64,000 nucleotides of DNA, from the NCBI RefSeq assembly GCF_902459465.1, contig NC_047062.1:23751919-23815918 (forward strand), in the 5' to 3' direction. The position numbers and the translations under genes are program-made. This DNA is from Asterias rubens (taxonomy: Eukaryota > Echinodermata > Asteroidea > Forcipulatida > Asteriidae). Positions within the stretch are counted from its first letter, which is position 1. Every line of letters starts with the position of its first letter. Positions 34,076 through 46,360 of the stretch are shown here, in pieces. A model generated the notes under the pieces. The model was not told the DNA's origin. It was given only the letters and a program-made list of their open reading frames with translations, and did no database searches.

Positions 34076-37000
34076 TCAGTTGAACGTGATTTGTGTAATT
34101 CTCACATCTCCTTCTATGCCCAATGCACTGATGTTCTGAAACGGCAAACGGTGCTGGTATTCCAGTAGGTGACTGCCATTCAAAGCTACCTTGAACATTT
34201 GCTTGGTACACAGGAACATGATCTGGAACGAAGACAAGACAAAACATCATGAGAAACGATTACCGGTCACATTAAAGGGGTTGACTTGCAGTCTTGTATT
34301 TGACTTTGTATTTGCCGTTTGTTAATAATCTGTTTTTCATAATAATTGTTAAAGATTTCGCGATTCGACCTTTTGAAGCGATGTTTCCTTTGGTGTATTC
34401 TGCGGAGTTGCAGCCCCAGCAGTTTTACGTTTTTTTTTTATAGTCATAACTTATCTCATCTTCCTTGTCAGATCATTTGACTTGTAATAATTAATTATCA
34501 AAGTTAGTTATTTCATTAATTGACTAGTATTTCTGTTTTCTTTTTTTCCTCTAAAGGCACTCCACAACAATAAGCCTTGGCTTACTGGGATAAGCCTCTA
34601 CTGTATTCTGTTATGTACTGTTCAGGGTGGTTTAAATGCTATATTGAATTGAATGTTCAACCAATTCAAATCAAATCAAATGAGCTTTCCTTTTAAAAAT
34701 ATTGGCTGAATGATAAACTTCATTACCCATGATATCATATCACAAATTATATAATTTGTAATGTTTGTTTTAACTGTCTTTCCAAAGACGTTTTTATTTA
34801 TTTTATTGATGTATGTATTTTATTAACTATGTACATGCATATTATAGGCCTATAGGCTATATATATGGTCAATAAATACAAGTACATATAAATATCTAAT
34901 GCTTACTTCATAAGTTCCATTTGGATGGAAGGGGAAGTGTCCGCGGTGTTTGATTTCATTTCCGTCCCATCTTGTGTTGCGCAGTGTGTTCAAGTTGATG
35001 TACTGCTCACGGAAACGAGGGTTAAACTGCAGTGCCACGTCACTTCTGGGGTTGGTTGACATACCGCATTGCAAATTTACATGAAATCTAAGAGTTAAAA
35101 CAGGATACACAAAATACATTATCAAAAAGGAAGGGTCGAATGTATTACATATTATAGGTAAAGATAAAAACACAACCGACACTGGGGCCGATCTTAAATG
35201 AGGACACTATTGGTTCTTACTCAAAATAATTATGGCATAAAACCTTACTTGGAAACGAGTAATAGGGAACTGTTGATAGTGTAAAACATTGTGAGAAACG
35301 GCTCCCTCTGAAGTAACGTAGCTTTCGAGAAAGAAGTAATTTTCCAGTTTTGAGATCTCGAAATCAAGCATCTAACAGCACACAACTTCGTGTGACAAGG
35401 GATGTTTTTATTTTATTATTATCTTGCAACTTCGAATTTTCACAGCTTCGTTATTTTATGCATATGTTGAGATACACCAATTTAAAAAGACTGGTCATTG
35501 ACAATTACCAATAGTGTCCAGTGTCTTTAAACAAACTATTACAAGAAGGTTCAACATTAATCATAAGAAATGTATAAAGCGACAAAAGGCGCTGATGGCT
35601 AGGCCTATATGGTAAGTTTTTGAGATAAATCTAGTTTCATGAGAGTAACAATTCGATGGCAAGCCACCACTTTGAAGAGTCTTCGCACGTCCGGACCTTT
35701 AGCTATACAACCAATTCCATAGCACCAAGGGTTATCACTTCCGTAATTAGCAGTGTGTACACAAGTTCAAAGCTGACATGTTTTTTTATTTTTGTTTATT
35801 TAACGTAATTTGTATTGAAGTTTTAATGTGACTCTTTCACTTTGTTATGTAATCTCGAGTGTTTGTGCAAAACATTCCGTGGAAAGCATTTCTTGGATTT
35901 CTTATCAAAACCAGACGTGCCTGACATCTCCGAACGAGGACCCTGAACATGTAACAACAATAATTTTGCAATTTTTCTCATTTTAAAGTTTAAATTTAAC
36001 CCTTCCATTTGCATAGTTGCATATCATTTCGTGGAAGGGAAGTCCTGAACTTTAACCAGACTAATTGCCTAATCGCACCTCCAAAAGGGGGACTTCCACG
36101 GTAATTTGTAATATATTTCATAACAGCAAGTGTTTACTTTTGATAACAAGTTAATAAGTGACCATAAAAACTTACTTCGTAAATAGCACCAGAGATCTAT
36201 TGATCTTACAAAACATTATTAGAAACGACACACATTGAAGTAATGTAGCTTAGAGAAAGAGGTATTCTTTCATCGCAAAATGTAAACCTGAGAAAGGCAT
36301 CTGAAAGCACACAATTATGCAAGAAGGGTGTTTTAATTTGCTTGCACCTTCGATGACAAATTGATTGAGCCCAAATTGCCCTAGTATTTGATTGTATTTA
36401 TGCATATATGTTCCACATCAAGTGAGGATACTGGTCTTTGACAATAACCGAAAGTATACACTGCCTTTAATATAAAAATCAACTCCCAAATCCTGTGTTT
36501 GCGGCGAGTGACGTCATCTACTTATACACCCCCACCCCCACAGAACTCGAGAAAGTATTGAGGGTAAAGTGCTAGCACACACCGGGGAACGGATAAACAA
36601 AAATATTATATTCTTTATCCCCGATGCAAATTTTACCATCTACTAAATATTTGCGGTAACCACTGCTAAAATACAGGAATCGAACTGCCTCTAGCTACCG
36701 GAAAATCTCGGTGGTCTAGTTGGTAAGACACTTCTCTATATATGCAAAGGTCGTGGATTCGAATCCCACCCGAGTATAAAACATTGAGAGAAACAGCTCC
36801 CATTGAAGTAACGTAGTTTTCGAGAAAAGTAATTTTCCACGAATTTGATTTCGAGACCTGCGATCTTTTTCACAGTACTCGGGAAAGTACACAGTATACA
36901 TTCTTATAATATCCACAGTGCAAGTTTAAAAACATGTACATGTACTTTTACTAACCTTGTCAGTGGATTTGGTTTGACTGTGACTTTGACCACAATAATC

Positions 37001-40000
37001 TTGCCGTCTTTCATACCGCCTGGGATCATGGCTAAGTAAGGCACTGGCTAGAAACAGAAACATAAAGGACAATGATAGCTTTAGTGGCAGGGCAACTACA
37101 AAATGTCTCAACAGAAAAACTACGCCAAAAACAAAAACAGTGACTTTCATTCTCAGCGGTTTGAAAAGGCAGTGGACACTATTGGTAATTACTCAAAAAA
37201 ATTATTAGCAAAAAACCTTATTTGGTAATGAGTTAATGGGGAGCTATTGATAGTATAAAACATGGTGAGAAACGGCTCCCTTTGAAGTAACGTAGTTTTC
37301 GAGAAAGAAGTAATTTTCCACGAAATTGATCTCGAAACCTCATAATTAGATTTTGAGGTCTCGAAATCAAGCATCTGAAAGCACACAACATCGTGTGACA
37401 AAGGTGTATTTTTTTCTTTCATAGTTATCTCGCAACTTTGACGACCAATTGAGCTCAAATTTTCACAGGTTTGTTATTATTATGCATATCTTGAGATACA
37501 CCAAGTGAGAAGACTGGTCTTTGACAATTACCAAAAGTGTCCAGTGTCTTTAATGTTGAAAACTATTGAAGACGATCAGAGCATACTGATCGAAACTTTT
37601 ATTTGTCAACCACTATTTTTTCCAGAACCAACACGACTCAAAAGAGATTTTCACATGGTATTTGAGCTTGTGGCGTAATATGCAAGGTGTCCAATCCGTT
37701 GGTCTTACTAGTTGTAAATATTCAGCCAGGAAATTTGATTATTATTGTTTGAAGATTATTTATTGGAAACAAAAAAAGTTTATAGAAAATGAATAAAAAC
37801 GATTGGTATGCTCACATTAAACTTTTTTGAGAGGGGGGGGGATCCTACTGGGTGTTTTTATTCGTTTGCTAATTTTAACCTTCTCGGAGTTGTCTTCTCG
37901 AGAAAAATAAAATTATTTTAGAGTTAATAATTACCGGATTGTTGACTGGCTGCGGTTGGCTTGGGTACTGCGGCTGCGCAGGAGGGTACTGCGGCTGCGC
38001 AGGAGGATAGTGCGGCTGCGGCTGCGCAGGGGGATACTGAGGTCCAGTTGGTGGATACTGTAGAGACAAACAGAGAGGGAAATTCACTTAGAAACAGTTA
38101 CAGCAACAGTTTCTTTGTGTTTGAATCTCATTTCTTTTTTAGTTTGTAGGCTATTATTGCAAACATTATTCTTGCAAATCGATTGTAAAACATCGACACA
38201 GGAGAATTATAAACATGTAAAAATAGAATTTATTAGTGATTGTGATGTGCCGTCAGCTACACAGTATAGGGTGTCACTGTACAAAGAGAAGGTATTGGTT
38301 ATCACTCTAAAAGATTAATGGCTATAACCACTTTTGGTTTGAAGTCTACATAAGCGTTCGATAGTATAAAGCATATGAAGAACATTTTACTTTGAAGTAA
38401 TGAGGGCCTGTAAAAAAGATATCTGAGAAGCGTCACTGTCAGTAAGGCTTTTCAGATTGTGTATTAAACAAATATTAACTTAAAAACTGACTTGGTAATG
38501 AGCATTGGAGAGCTGTTGATAGTATAAAACATTGTGGGAAACGACCCCCTCTGAAGTAACGTAGTTTTTGAGAAAGAGGTAATTTCTCACTAAAATAATA
38601 AAAGACTTCTAGCTAGAAGTCTTTTATTTCTATCTGAAAGCACACATTCAAACTCGTCCATTACAAGGATGTTTCTTCTTTCATCATTTTCTCGCAACTT
38701 CGATGACCAGAGGAGCCCAAATTTTCACAGACTTGTTATTTTATGGCTATGATGGAATACACCATTACCAAACGTGTACAGTGGCTTTAACATTACAGAT
38801 TATTCTTCCAGCGTGAACATCGCTACTGGTTTTCGGCGATATGTCAATAACGCGACCACGCACACCTTTTGAAATTTAATGATCACATGTTACGTTTTAA
38901 TGTTTACAATCTGCATTTATAGGATAACCAATCAAATGTTTCCAAAACACAAATCCTTTGCTTTGCAGTTGTACGTGGATAATTACAGCGAAGAAATTGC
39001 TCTGTTTTTTTTTCTTCTTTTTTTCTCAAAAACATGACATCTAATGAAGCTAAAACTTCTCAGATAAATCTGCATACATCTTCATTCTCAGTGAGTAGGG
39101 ATTCGTTTCATGACCAAACAATTGATCATTACAAAAGGTATCAAAACCCTTTTTAACCAGACGGTGTTATACTTACAGCGAATCCGGGCTGTGGTGGCAT
39201 CGCAGCAGCGGGAGCAGCCGGTCCTTCCATGCGTATGTTATACACACGCAGCTCACCATTAATCATGATATGTGAGATACGGGGGAGCTTTTTGATGTAG
39301 TGAGGAGAGCTGATAAAATGCACTCCGTTCACTGCGATCTGAAAAGAAGAAGAAATCAAAAGTTGTGTTGTTGTTGCCACTTCGCCTTATCATATTTGAT
39401 TCTGAAATTATGAATGGAATAAAACGATACCCCCCTGTGATAAACGTTGTCAAATTCTCTGCAAAAGGTGTCACCGTTTTGTAAGATAACCCTCTTAATA
39501 TTAAGCAGATGATTCAGAATTTTAAACGAAGAGGGACTGTTCTTACTAACAAAATGTGCGTTTGAGCCTAGTAAAGAATGTAAAATGCAAAATATTGACA
39601 CCTTTTTTTATTGCTTGTTCTTGTTGTTGCTTCTTGTTAATAATAATAATAATTATTATAAATAAATAAAAAATTAAGGGGCGGGGGGGGGGGGGTGAGG
39701 GTGACCACACAACTCCACCCGCTCCAAATGCACAGAAGTACATTTCTGTATTGTTTATTAATTGTCTCAATGCACAGTTTATAACAAAATGTGTAATAAG
39801 TTGCATAACGAAATCGTTTATACGGTCGTGGTTCATTGTTTTGATAATAACATATATATCAAACAAACTGCACACAATGCACAAAATAAACTTCTCACAC
39901 CATCACCTTAAACTGATGAGCCTCACACAGAATGATCATCTCAAAGTTCTGCCCCTTCTGAATAACGTTCTGGACTTGCAGAGGCTGGCCCCAGACCTGT

Positions 40001-42596
40001 TTCTTTAAGTGGTTGACAACGACCAAACCTTGCTGGTAGGATGGGCTGAAAGCCAGGGCGATGTCATCCATTGGGGCCTGGTTCAGACCACAGGTCAGAT
40101 TCACGGTGAATCTAAAATGACGGACAGAAACATTTTCCTTTAACGGTGCAGTGGACACTTTGGCATAAAAACCGACTTGAACAAGCATTGGAGAGCTGTT
40201 AATAACACTGGACACTATTGGTAATTGTCAATCTTCACAGTTGGTGTATCTCAACATATGCATAAAATAACAAACCTGTGAAAATTTGAGCTCAATCGGT
40301 CGTCGGCGTTGCGAGATAATAATGAAAGAAAAAACACCCTTGTCACACGAAGTTGTGTGCTTTCAGATGCTTGATTTCGAGACCTCAAATTCTAAATCTG
40401 AGGTCTAGAAATCAAATTCGTGGAAAATTACTTCTTTCTCGAAAACTACAGTACTTCAGAGGGAGCCGTTGCTCACAATGTTTTACACTATCAACCTCTC
40501 CCCATTACTCGTTACCAAGTAAGGTTTTATGCTAATAATTATTTTGAGTAATTACCAACACTGCCTTTAAGAGAAACGACTTCCTCTGAAGGTATTTCCA
40601 ACTTTTTGGGAGTCTGTGCGGCAGGCGTCTGTTTTCCAACAAGGTTGTTTTTTTCTTTAAAAATTCGTTTCAAAAGGTGAAAGCGATATTGAGATATCGC
40701 CAAAGTTCCGAAGTGGATTCAATTTTTTTGAGGTAAAAACTTATTTATTTTTCCATAACCAACCTACTTCGATGTGAAATGTTTCTAATGCCTATGTCAT
40801 CGAAAGCCGAACTTCTAGCACTTCTTATTAATAGTAAAATTGTATTGCCGCTAATCTAAAGATTGATGTTGACGAACTTTCCCTTTAAACACTGCCGCAT
40901 TTGAGAACAATGAGTATGGGGACATCAGGCGTTTTTTTTTAAATTTTTGCTAGATATACAAGAACACAATTACGGCGAACAGTGCAAAAGGACAGCGCCC
41001 TCTTTTGAATAAACCCCATTCAGTCTTATGTTAATTTTTCGATGACAGATCAGTCTACAGGTCACGGAAAGATAAGAAACTCATTCAGTTACACCCAGTG
41101 AAATTTATGACGCCAATGTGTCAATAATGAGTGAGTTATCGGTGCCTGATCAAAAAATGCTGTCCATGGCTGTACTGTAAAAGGTATTTTACGGTGATAT
41201 ATTATACCAGACAACAAGCGTGCCGTAAAGTTTACAGGGACCGTCCACATAAACGGTAATGTTATGCGTTTCCCAGTTAAAGAAATAGTGTAAAATTTAC
41301 ACTTGATTCCCGTAGGCCTAAAAGGTGCATTTACAACGGCGACAAAAGCCTTGCAAATCAACATAACTAATGGATTTAATAATAATAATGGATTTATTGC
41401 TCATTATTTTTTTAACAGAGAAATCCATCGCGCTAGTGCTGAAACACCTGGTTAATGTAGAATAACTGTTACAATAGCTATCATTACTTCTTACTAAGTA
41501 CGTCATTATTAAATTCAAACAATGTATAGGCCAAAACATGAATCAAGGAAGTGCGTTAAACTTAGCATGGTATGGCAAGTATTAAAAGGCAGTGGACAGT
41601 ATTGGTAATTAGTCAAAATAGTTATTGGCATAAAACCTTACTTGGTAAAGAGTAATGGGGAGCTGTTGATATTAAAAAAACATTGTGAGACACGGCTCCC
41701 TTTGATGAAGTAACGTGGTTTTCGAGATGAAGTAATTTTCCACGAACTTGATTTCGAGACCTTAGATTTTGAGGTCTCGAAATCAAGTATCTGAAAGCAC
41801 ACAACTTCGTGTGACAAGGGTGTTATTTCTTTCATTATTATCTCCAGTGTATTTAAGAAATAGATTAAGTACAAATAAATAGGCCTATAGTAAACTTGCG
41901 GGTACACAATCATGTATCCATTCTCTTGTGTGCGAGTGTTTGCTCTGAAAAGAGCCAATGTGCTTGCTGACGGTTTGGTCAGTACTCTGCTCGTATAGTT
42001 TCCCGATATAGAACTTATTATTAGTAAAGCATTTAAGATTAATTCCAACCCTGACCGAAGTACATAATTTGATTGAATGTTGAAGTGATATTTTTACCTT
42101 GAAGCATGAGGCTCCACGTAGCCCTGGATAAAGAGCGTTTTCCCCGGGCACATCTTACCAGGGATAACCCCCGAGTACGGAATCATCTGCAACAACAAAA
42201 TAGCACATTAGATACAAAGTTGTTGTGGTTTACTTAAAAGCAATGTTTACCTTCTTTTGGAACCGATAGATTGTGTTAATCCTTAAAAAAACGTAGTTGT
42301 ATATAATAAAACTAACTTGTGAAAAATAAACTTATTTTCCGCATAATATTTTAGAGATTATTCAAATCAGACACACTTGCCAATCATTTAAAACCATATG
42401 ACCTATATCTACCGTTTTCACAGGCTTGTAATGATTCAAGATGTTTTTTTAAGAGAGTGACTGGTTTAATGCAATTAATAATTACAAATAAAAACTTATA
42501 CAAAAAATGTTAGCCATATTCTTTTGAAGAATCTGCTCAACTGTCAAATTTAAAACTGGTGTCACTTACTGGGTTTGATGCAATTACTGTTGACAT
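34076..42596 (-). CDS. Galectin 3: diverged bi-CRD galectin with proline-rich linker, eight coding exons
   Basis: Coding exons: 42596-42570, 42186-42098, 40111-39907, 39338-39177, 38057-37935, 37047-36956, 35087-34907, 34222-34076 (stop TGA). They make 1026 nt, 341 residues, and the phases agree throughout. CRD1 (about residues 10-145) keeps the fold signature (IPYSGVIPG, FEMIILCE, IAVNGVHF). However, the HxNxR triad reads AFSPS (A59, S61, S63) and the acidic residue after W79 is lost; N72 remains. CRD2 (about 203-341) has LQFNPRF, so H is replaced by Q253, but N255, R257, N266, W273 and E277 remain. The linker includes a 41-codon exon of PQYPPAQ-like repeats, reminiscent of the collagen-like tail of vertebrate galectin-3. 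The first intron follows nine codons. CRD1 is unlikely to bind galactosides in the classical way. Confidence 0.9.
35203..35533 (+). repeat. MITE-A copy in galectin 3 intron
   Basis: GGACACTATTGGTTCTTACT through CAATAGTGTCCAGTGTCTTT. The family landmarks are well preserved. Confidence 0.88.
36145..36472 (+). repeat. MITE-A copy, degenerate
   Basis: Recognised by CATAAAAACTTACTTCGTAA, AGAAACGACACACATTGAAG, AAAGCACACAATTATG and a diverged 3' end. Confidence 0.7.
36540..36776 (+). repeat. SINE pieces with a tRNA-like head
   Basis: 36540-36640 matches the SINE body seen at 16515-16600 (ending TATCCCCGATGCAAATTT). 36705-36776 is a new tRNA-like head with A-box-like TGGTCTAGTTGGTAAGA and B-box GGATTCGAATCCC. 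The acceptor arms do not pair cleanly, so it is not called a functional tRNA gene. Confidence 0.65.
37166..37553 (+). repeat. MITE-A copy, near full length
   Basis: GGCAGTGGACACTATTGGTA through AAAAGTGTCCAGTGTCTTTA, with all internal landmarks. It serves as a good family reference. Confidence 0.92.
38455..38791 (+). repeat. MITE-A copy in galectin 3 intron
   Basis: Lacks the first terminus but has GAGCATTGGAGAGCTGTTGA, the GACTTCTAGCTAGAAGTC hairpin and the ACGTGTACAGTGGCTTTA end. Confidence 0.8.
39683..39695. repeat. Poly-G tract
   Basis: About a dozen consecutive G in a galectin 3 intron. Length is prone to assembly error. Confidence 0.8.
40207..40571 (-). repeat. MITE-A copy, reverse orientation, upstream of galectin 3 exon 3
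   Basis: ACTGGACACTATTGGTAATT through AGTAATTACCAACACTGCC. Very similar to 59482-59858. Confidence 0.9.
41165..41320. repeat. Possible relative of the CCGTAA/TTACGG element
   Basis: Short words TTTTACGGTGATAT, GCCGTAAAGTTTACAGGG and TAAAATTTACACTTGATTCC resemble the termini and body of the element at 28064-28976. Borders are uncertain. Confidence 0.4.
41585..41855 (+). repeat. MITE-A copy, 3' truncated
   Basis: Starts AAGGCAGTGGACAGTATTGG and stops after TTTCATTATTATCTC, so the last third is missing. Confidence 0.85.
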
Positions 42597-42672
42597 GATG
42601 ATCGCTGTTTTCTGCAATTGAGGAAAAAAAATCTTTAAAACAAAAGTTAATGTGTGGGGTGAGGTCATCAAT

Positions 42673-42795
42673 CCGAAAAGTATAAACCAGCAAATGCCAC
42701 GTGATACCTTTGAAACAAAAGTATATAAATAATCGGTGGGCCTGTTCGTGGGGTCAACTATACGAAAAGTATAAACCTGCAAATGTCACGTGATG
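42673..42795 (-). promoter_or_regulatory. Duplicated E-box segment upstream of galectin 3
   Basis: Two copies of CGAAAAGTATAAACC(A/T)GCAA, each followed by a CACGTG E-box (42698-42703 and 42787-42792), lie about 89 bp apart and roughly 100-200 bp upstream of the start codon. The position fits a promoter; activity is inferred only. Confidence 0.4.
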
Positions 42796-42796
42796 C

Positions 42797-45700
42797 ACTT
42801 AAATACAAGGGTATCATATTATCTAGTTAGGCCTATAGCGAAAGATTTGACAACCTCATAATTTCTGCTTGAAGTCATTGATGTAAAACTACGATAAACA
42901 ACATTTCTTTTTTGTACCGGTCATCCATTAGTGATCGAAGTGGTTGTTATCAGAGATAATAAAAACAAACTCAAGATCACGCAAGCCCCAACCTTAAAGT
43001 GGTGATTAATGATTGGTCACACTAAACAAAATCATTAAATAAATTATCATTAATTGATACTCGTTAATATCGTTAAGTTTAGCATGTTTCAATCTGTTTT
43101 TATTTTGATGTCAAATCAAATGAACGTGTGTGAATGAAGCTACGTTCAGTGACGAAATATGGGCCCCTTATTAAAGGACACGGAGTTCGAGTTGGTCTAG
43201 GCATGGTCTAGGAAAAGCTTACACAAATATGCCTGTAAATTGCATGGTTCCCTTTTACGTCGTGAAGTAACACGCACGCCAATTTGTGGAGTCAAGTTTT
43301 GGGGTAGGGGAGGGTAAGGTTCAATACATGTTATCATTATTATTATTATTATTACACCCCCTAACTTGCACACGCCCCCTCCAAGTCACTGTCACATGTG
43401 ATTTGGTGTGATTATTGGAAAGTGAAGTATTGCAACTCTTGAAGCTTTTGGCGACTCTGCTGTAACGCTACCTAATAATACACAAGACATTCGTACACTA
43501 GGCCTACCAGCACGGCATAGGGCCTACTTGTCATTCCCTTTGACGTACATTTCCCCGTTCTCTACGCCTTTCTGGAGAGTGAGACGACACTCTACTGACA
43601 ATGACATGGTGGCTACATGTTTTTAAAATACATATCCATTCTCACCAATAAAATACCACCACCCCTTCGTCACCTTTGAGTTTTATATGTAGGGCAATTC
43701 GGTTAGCTATACTGTACAAATGTACGTTAGTCGTAGTAGGCCTACTGTTGGTTAATTTCCTTTCCTTCCACCATGGTAAAACTAGCCAGTCACGTCTTTA
43801 CACCCTGCGCAAGTCTGAATGAAAACCTAGCATGTACACACGGAACAAATTGCATTAATATAAACACACTGAATACAAAATGGCGGACTAAACATGTTGT
43901 ACTTACGGAACACACTGTCTTTATAGGAATCCTTGTAATAGTGTGTAGTCAGTTGTGTCCGGTGTCCTTACAACCACGTACAGGGTTTATTTATTGTCCA
44001 GCTGATTACCGATAGGACTCCAGGTATTGCGTAATGCGGTATTTACACTCCACCTGCCACTCCCCTTTAAAATGTTGGGTACATACTTCTGGCTTGGGGA
44101 AAAATGCAGTTAGCGGGCATACGTGCTAAAACGAAACTATGACGTACCACGGTACTCGTGTCACGAGATATTATTGTTTACAATGCCTCTCTCTCCCTAC
44201 AGGTAGCTGACCTTGAAAGGCCCGTGTGTTACTAGAACTCGAAGCCTACTGATATAGAGTCAAGGGCAAAGATCATATTTACCAATGGTTTCATTCGATT
44301 GATCAACCAGACTGTGAATAATGTTATGTGCAGTTTGGCATTGTGTCGTTGTTGCTCGAATGCGCCACACGGTGTAACAAGCCTAGATCCCGAGGCGTCG
44401 ATATGTATTGCAATGCTTAGTCATTGAAATTTGAGATAACATTATTGAGATTTGAATTCCATAATTTTCCATAATTTTCCAAAGGCGTATCGCAACACAT
44501 CCCTCCCATTCATACTTTGATGACGACTTTCTTGTGAAGTATAATAATTTAGCCTTTATTTACTCCCCCACAATTATATAACACTATTTATAATAAAGAT
44601 CGAGAACGCAAGGCTCGGCGCAGCGGGGCCCTTTAAGCAAACCCCAGGGGCGGGGAAGTGGGGAGGGACACCGAAACGCATATAAGCTCACTCTGTTAAT
44701 CGAAATGATTATAAAAAATGGTTTTTTTTGGGGGGGGGGGGGCAGTACCCCAAATAACTTTCAGGGGAGTGTTTTCCCTTTCCCCCTTTTTAGTTGTGAA
44801 GGTGTGAGGGAAAAGGCCAAGACTTTGCTCCGTCTTATTTCTTTACAATAGTTTCCATAAAGAACATAGGCCTACTGCGTTCCGCGCGTACCGCTTATAT
44901 AATATAGGGCACAATGTCTATGCATTGCCTCAATTTAAAAAAAAACGATCTAGCAAGACGGTTAAATCAATTTGTACCAGTTGACAGCCTACGATCAGTG
45001 TTTTCCGGATGTCTGAAACTTTTATATAACGTATTGTACACGCCACAACTTTTTTTTTTTTAAAGGAGAGGAAAAATGATGCACCCCTCCTCCCGTAAAC
45101 ACTTCTGTTATTTAATAGTAAACCCCCCAATATACTTGTGTTATTTGTATTTAAATAATAAACAACAAGGGAAAGGGACCGAGTGACTTTTAGACGCTTT
45201 GGGGTTTAACTTTTGTCAGATATTAATTCCATGTCATACTGGAAGTTTTTTTCTGTTTAAATTAATCTCGCCTGAAGTAAAATAAAGTCTGTTTCTTTAT
45301 ATTTTATTTTTCAGACAGTACATGTATATAACATCTTTTCCTTGAAAATAATGGATAAATTATATTGTATGTAGGCTAAATGCCTATTTGGTTTGCATAC
45401 TATATGCAAAATACTATTAAACACTCTTTATTTCAATTGCAAAAAAGAGCGAATCAAAAGGTATAATTGTATTATGTGATGCAGCCAATTTACCAGTAGA
45501 TATAGTCCCACTGAAAACGGGAAGAAATTAAAAGCCTCCGATCTTACATTAAAATAGTTTAAAATGCAAGCGCAACTTTTGTTGAAATCCCCCAACGAGT
45601 TTTACGACATTACATTGCAATTAATATGGTTTGTACATTTTTCTACAAAAAGAGTTTTCAGATTAATGTTAAATTTAGATGATATTTAATCAAAATACCA

Positions 45701-45860
45701 ATAGCAAAGGTCAACATTTGAGTGGTGCAAAGTTTCCTCTTTGAAATTTACAGACTTATTTGTTTTCGCAGGTATGCGATGACGTCATATACAATGATAT
45801 TTGTTATTGATTTAACGCGAGGTTAGAGACTTGTAGTTTTCCCCACTTTCATGATGATTC
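42797..45860. other. Intergenic region, no gene recognised
   Basis: Short reading frames here show no domain. Content is AT-rich DNA with an ATT microsatellite (about 43338-43355), a G run (about 44729-44742) and AGGCCTA-type words. Upstream galectin 3 exons could be hidden here but none was supported. Confidence 0.5.
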
Positions 45861-46069
45861 TATCTATTGGAAAATTGGTGCATCACAAAACGTCATTTGA
45901 CCTTGGCGCCCCTCTTTAACCTAAACCTTTTGCTGCCGCCACCCCCTAACCTCCCCTACACGAAACAAGAAAAGACACCCATAGGCCCTCCCCCTTTAAA
46001 ACAAAAAAAACCCAACACAAACCCCCCCCCCCAAAAAAAAACAACCAACAACAACAAAGAAACAAACAA

Positions 46070-46146
<77 letters not shown>
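46070..46146. repeat. (ACAG)n microsatellite
   Basis: About 18-20 uninterrupted ACAG units with AAAC-rich flanks. The antisense reading is a Cys/Val/Leu/Ser repeat that mimics an ORF. Confidence 0.97.
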
Positions 46147-46152
<6 letters not shown>

Positions 46153-46289
46153 AACAAGTAAACAAACAAACAAAGACCCAAGACAAAAGGGGTTTATGTA
46201 CAGACTAAAGACCACACCCTGTAAAAATAAATAAACCCATTTCAGCAAAGCTTGTTGAGCAGTTGACACAGAGTAAAATGTCCATGTGT

Positions 46290-46360
46290 CACAGTTTATG
46301 ATTGGCCATAATTTATGATTGACCATAGTTTATGATTGACCATAGTTTATGATTTGCCGG
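46290..46360. repeat. Short tandem repeat TTTATGATTGACCATAG
   Basis: Four imperfect units of about 17 bp. Related degenerate blocks (GTGTAGAT...CATATTGCA...CTGGCA(C/T)AGTTTAT) recur near 46650-46740 and 47130-47210. Confidence 0.75.

Noticed and set aside
36705-36776. Functional tRNA gene
   Set aside because: A and B boxes are present, but the acceptor arms mismatch and related copies occur elsewhere with SINE bodies. A SINE head is more likely.
37961-38149. Plus-strand Ala/Gln-rich frame
   Set aside because: It is antisense to the proline-rich linker exon of galectin 3, whose splice sites and phase are consistent.
43773-44015. 80-residue plus-strand frame in the 42.8-45.8 kb spacer
   Set aside because: It has no recognisable domain, no splice partner and no paralogue; length is within random expectation.
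45946-46326. 126-residue Cys/Leu/Val-rich frame resembling a membrane protein
   Set aside because: It is the translation of the (ACAG)n microsatellite and its AAAC-rich flanks.
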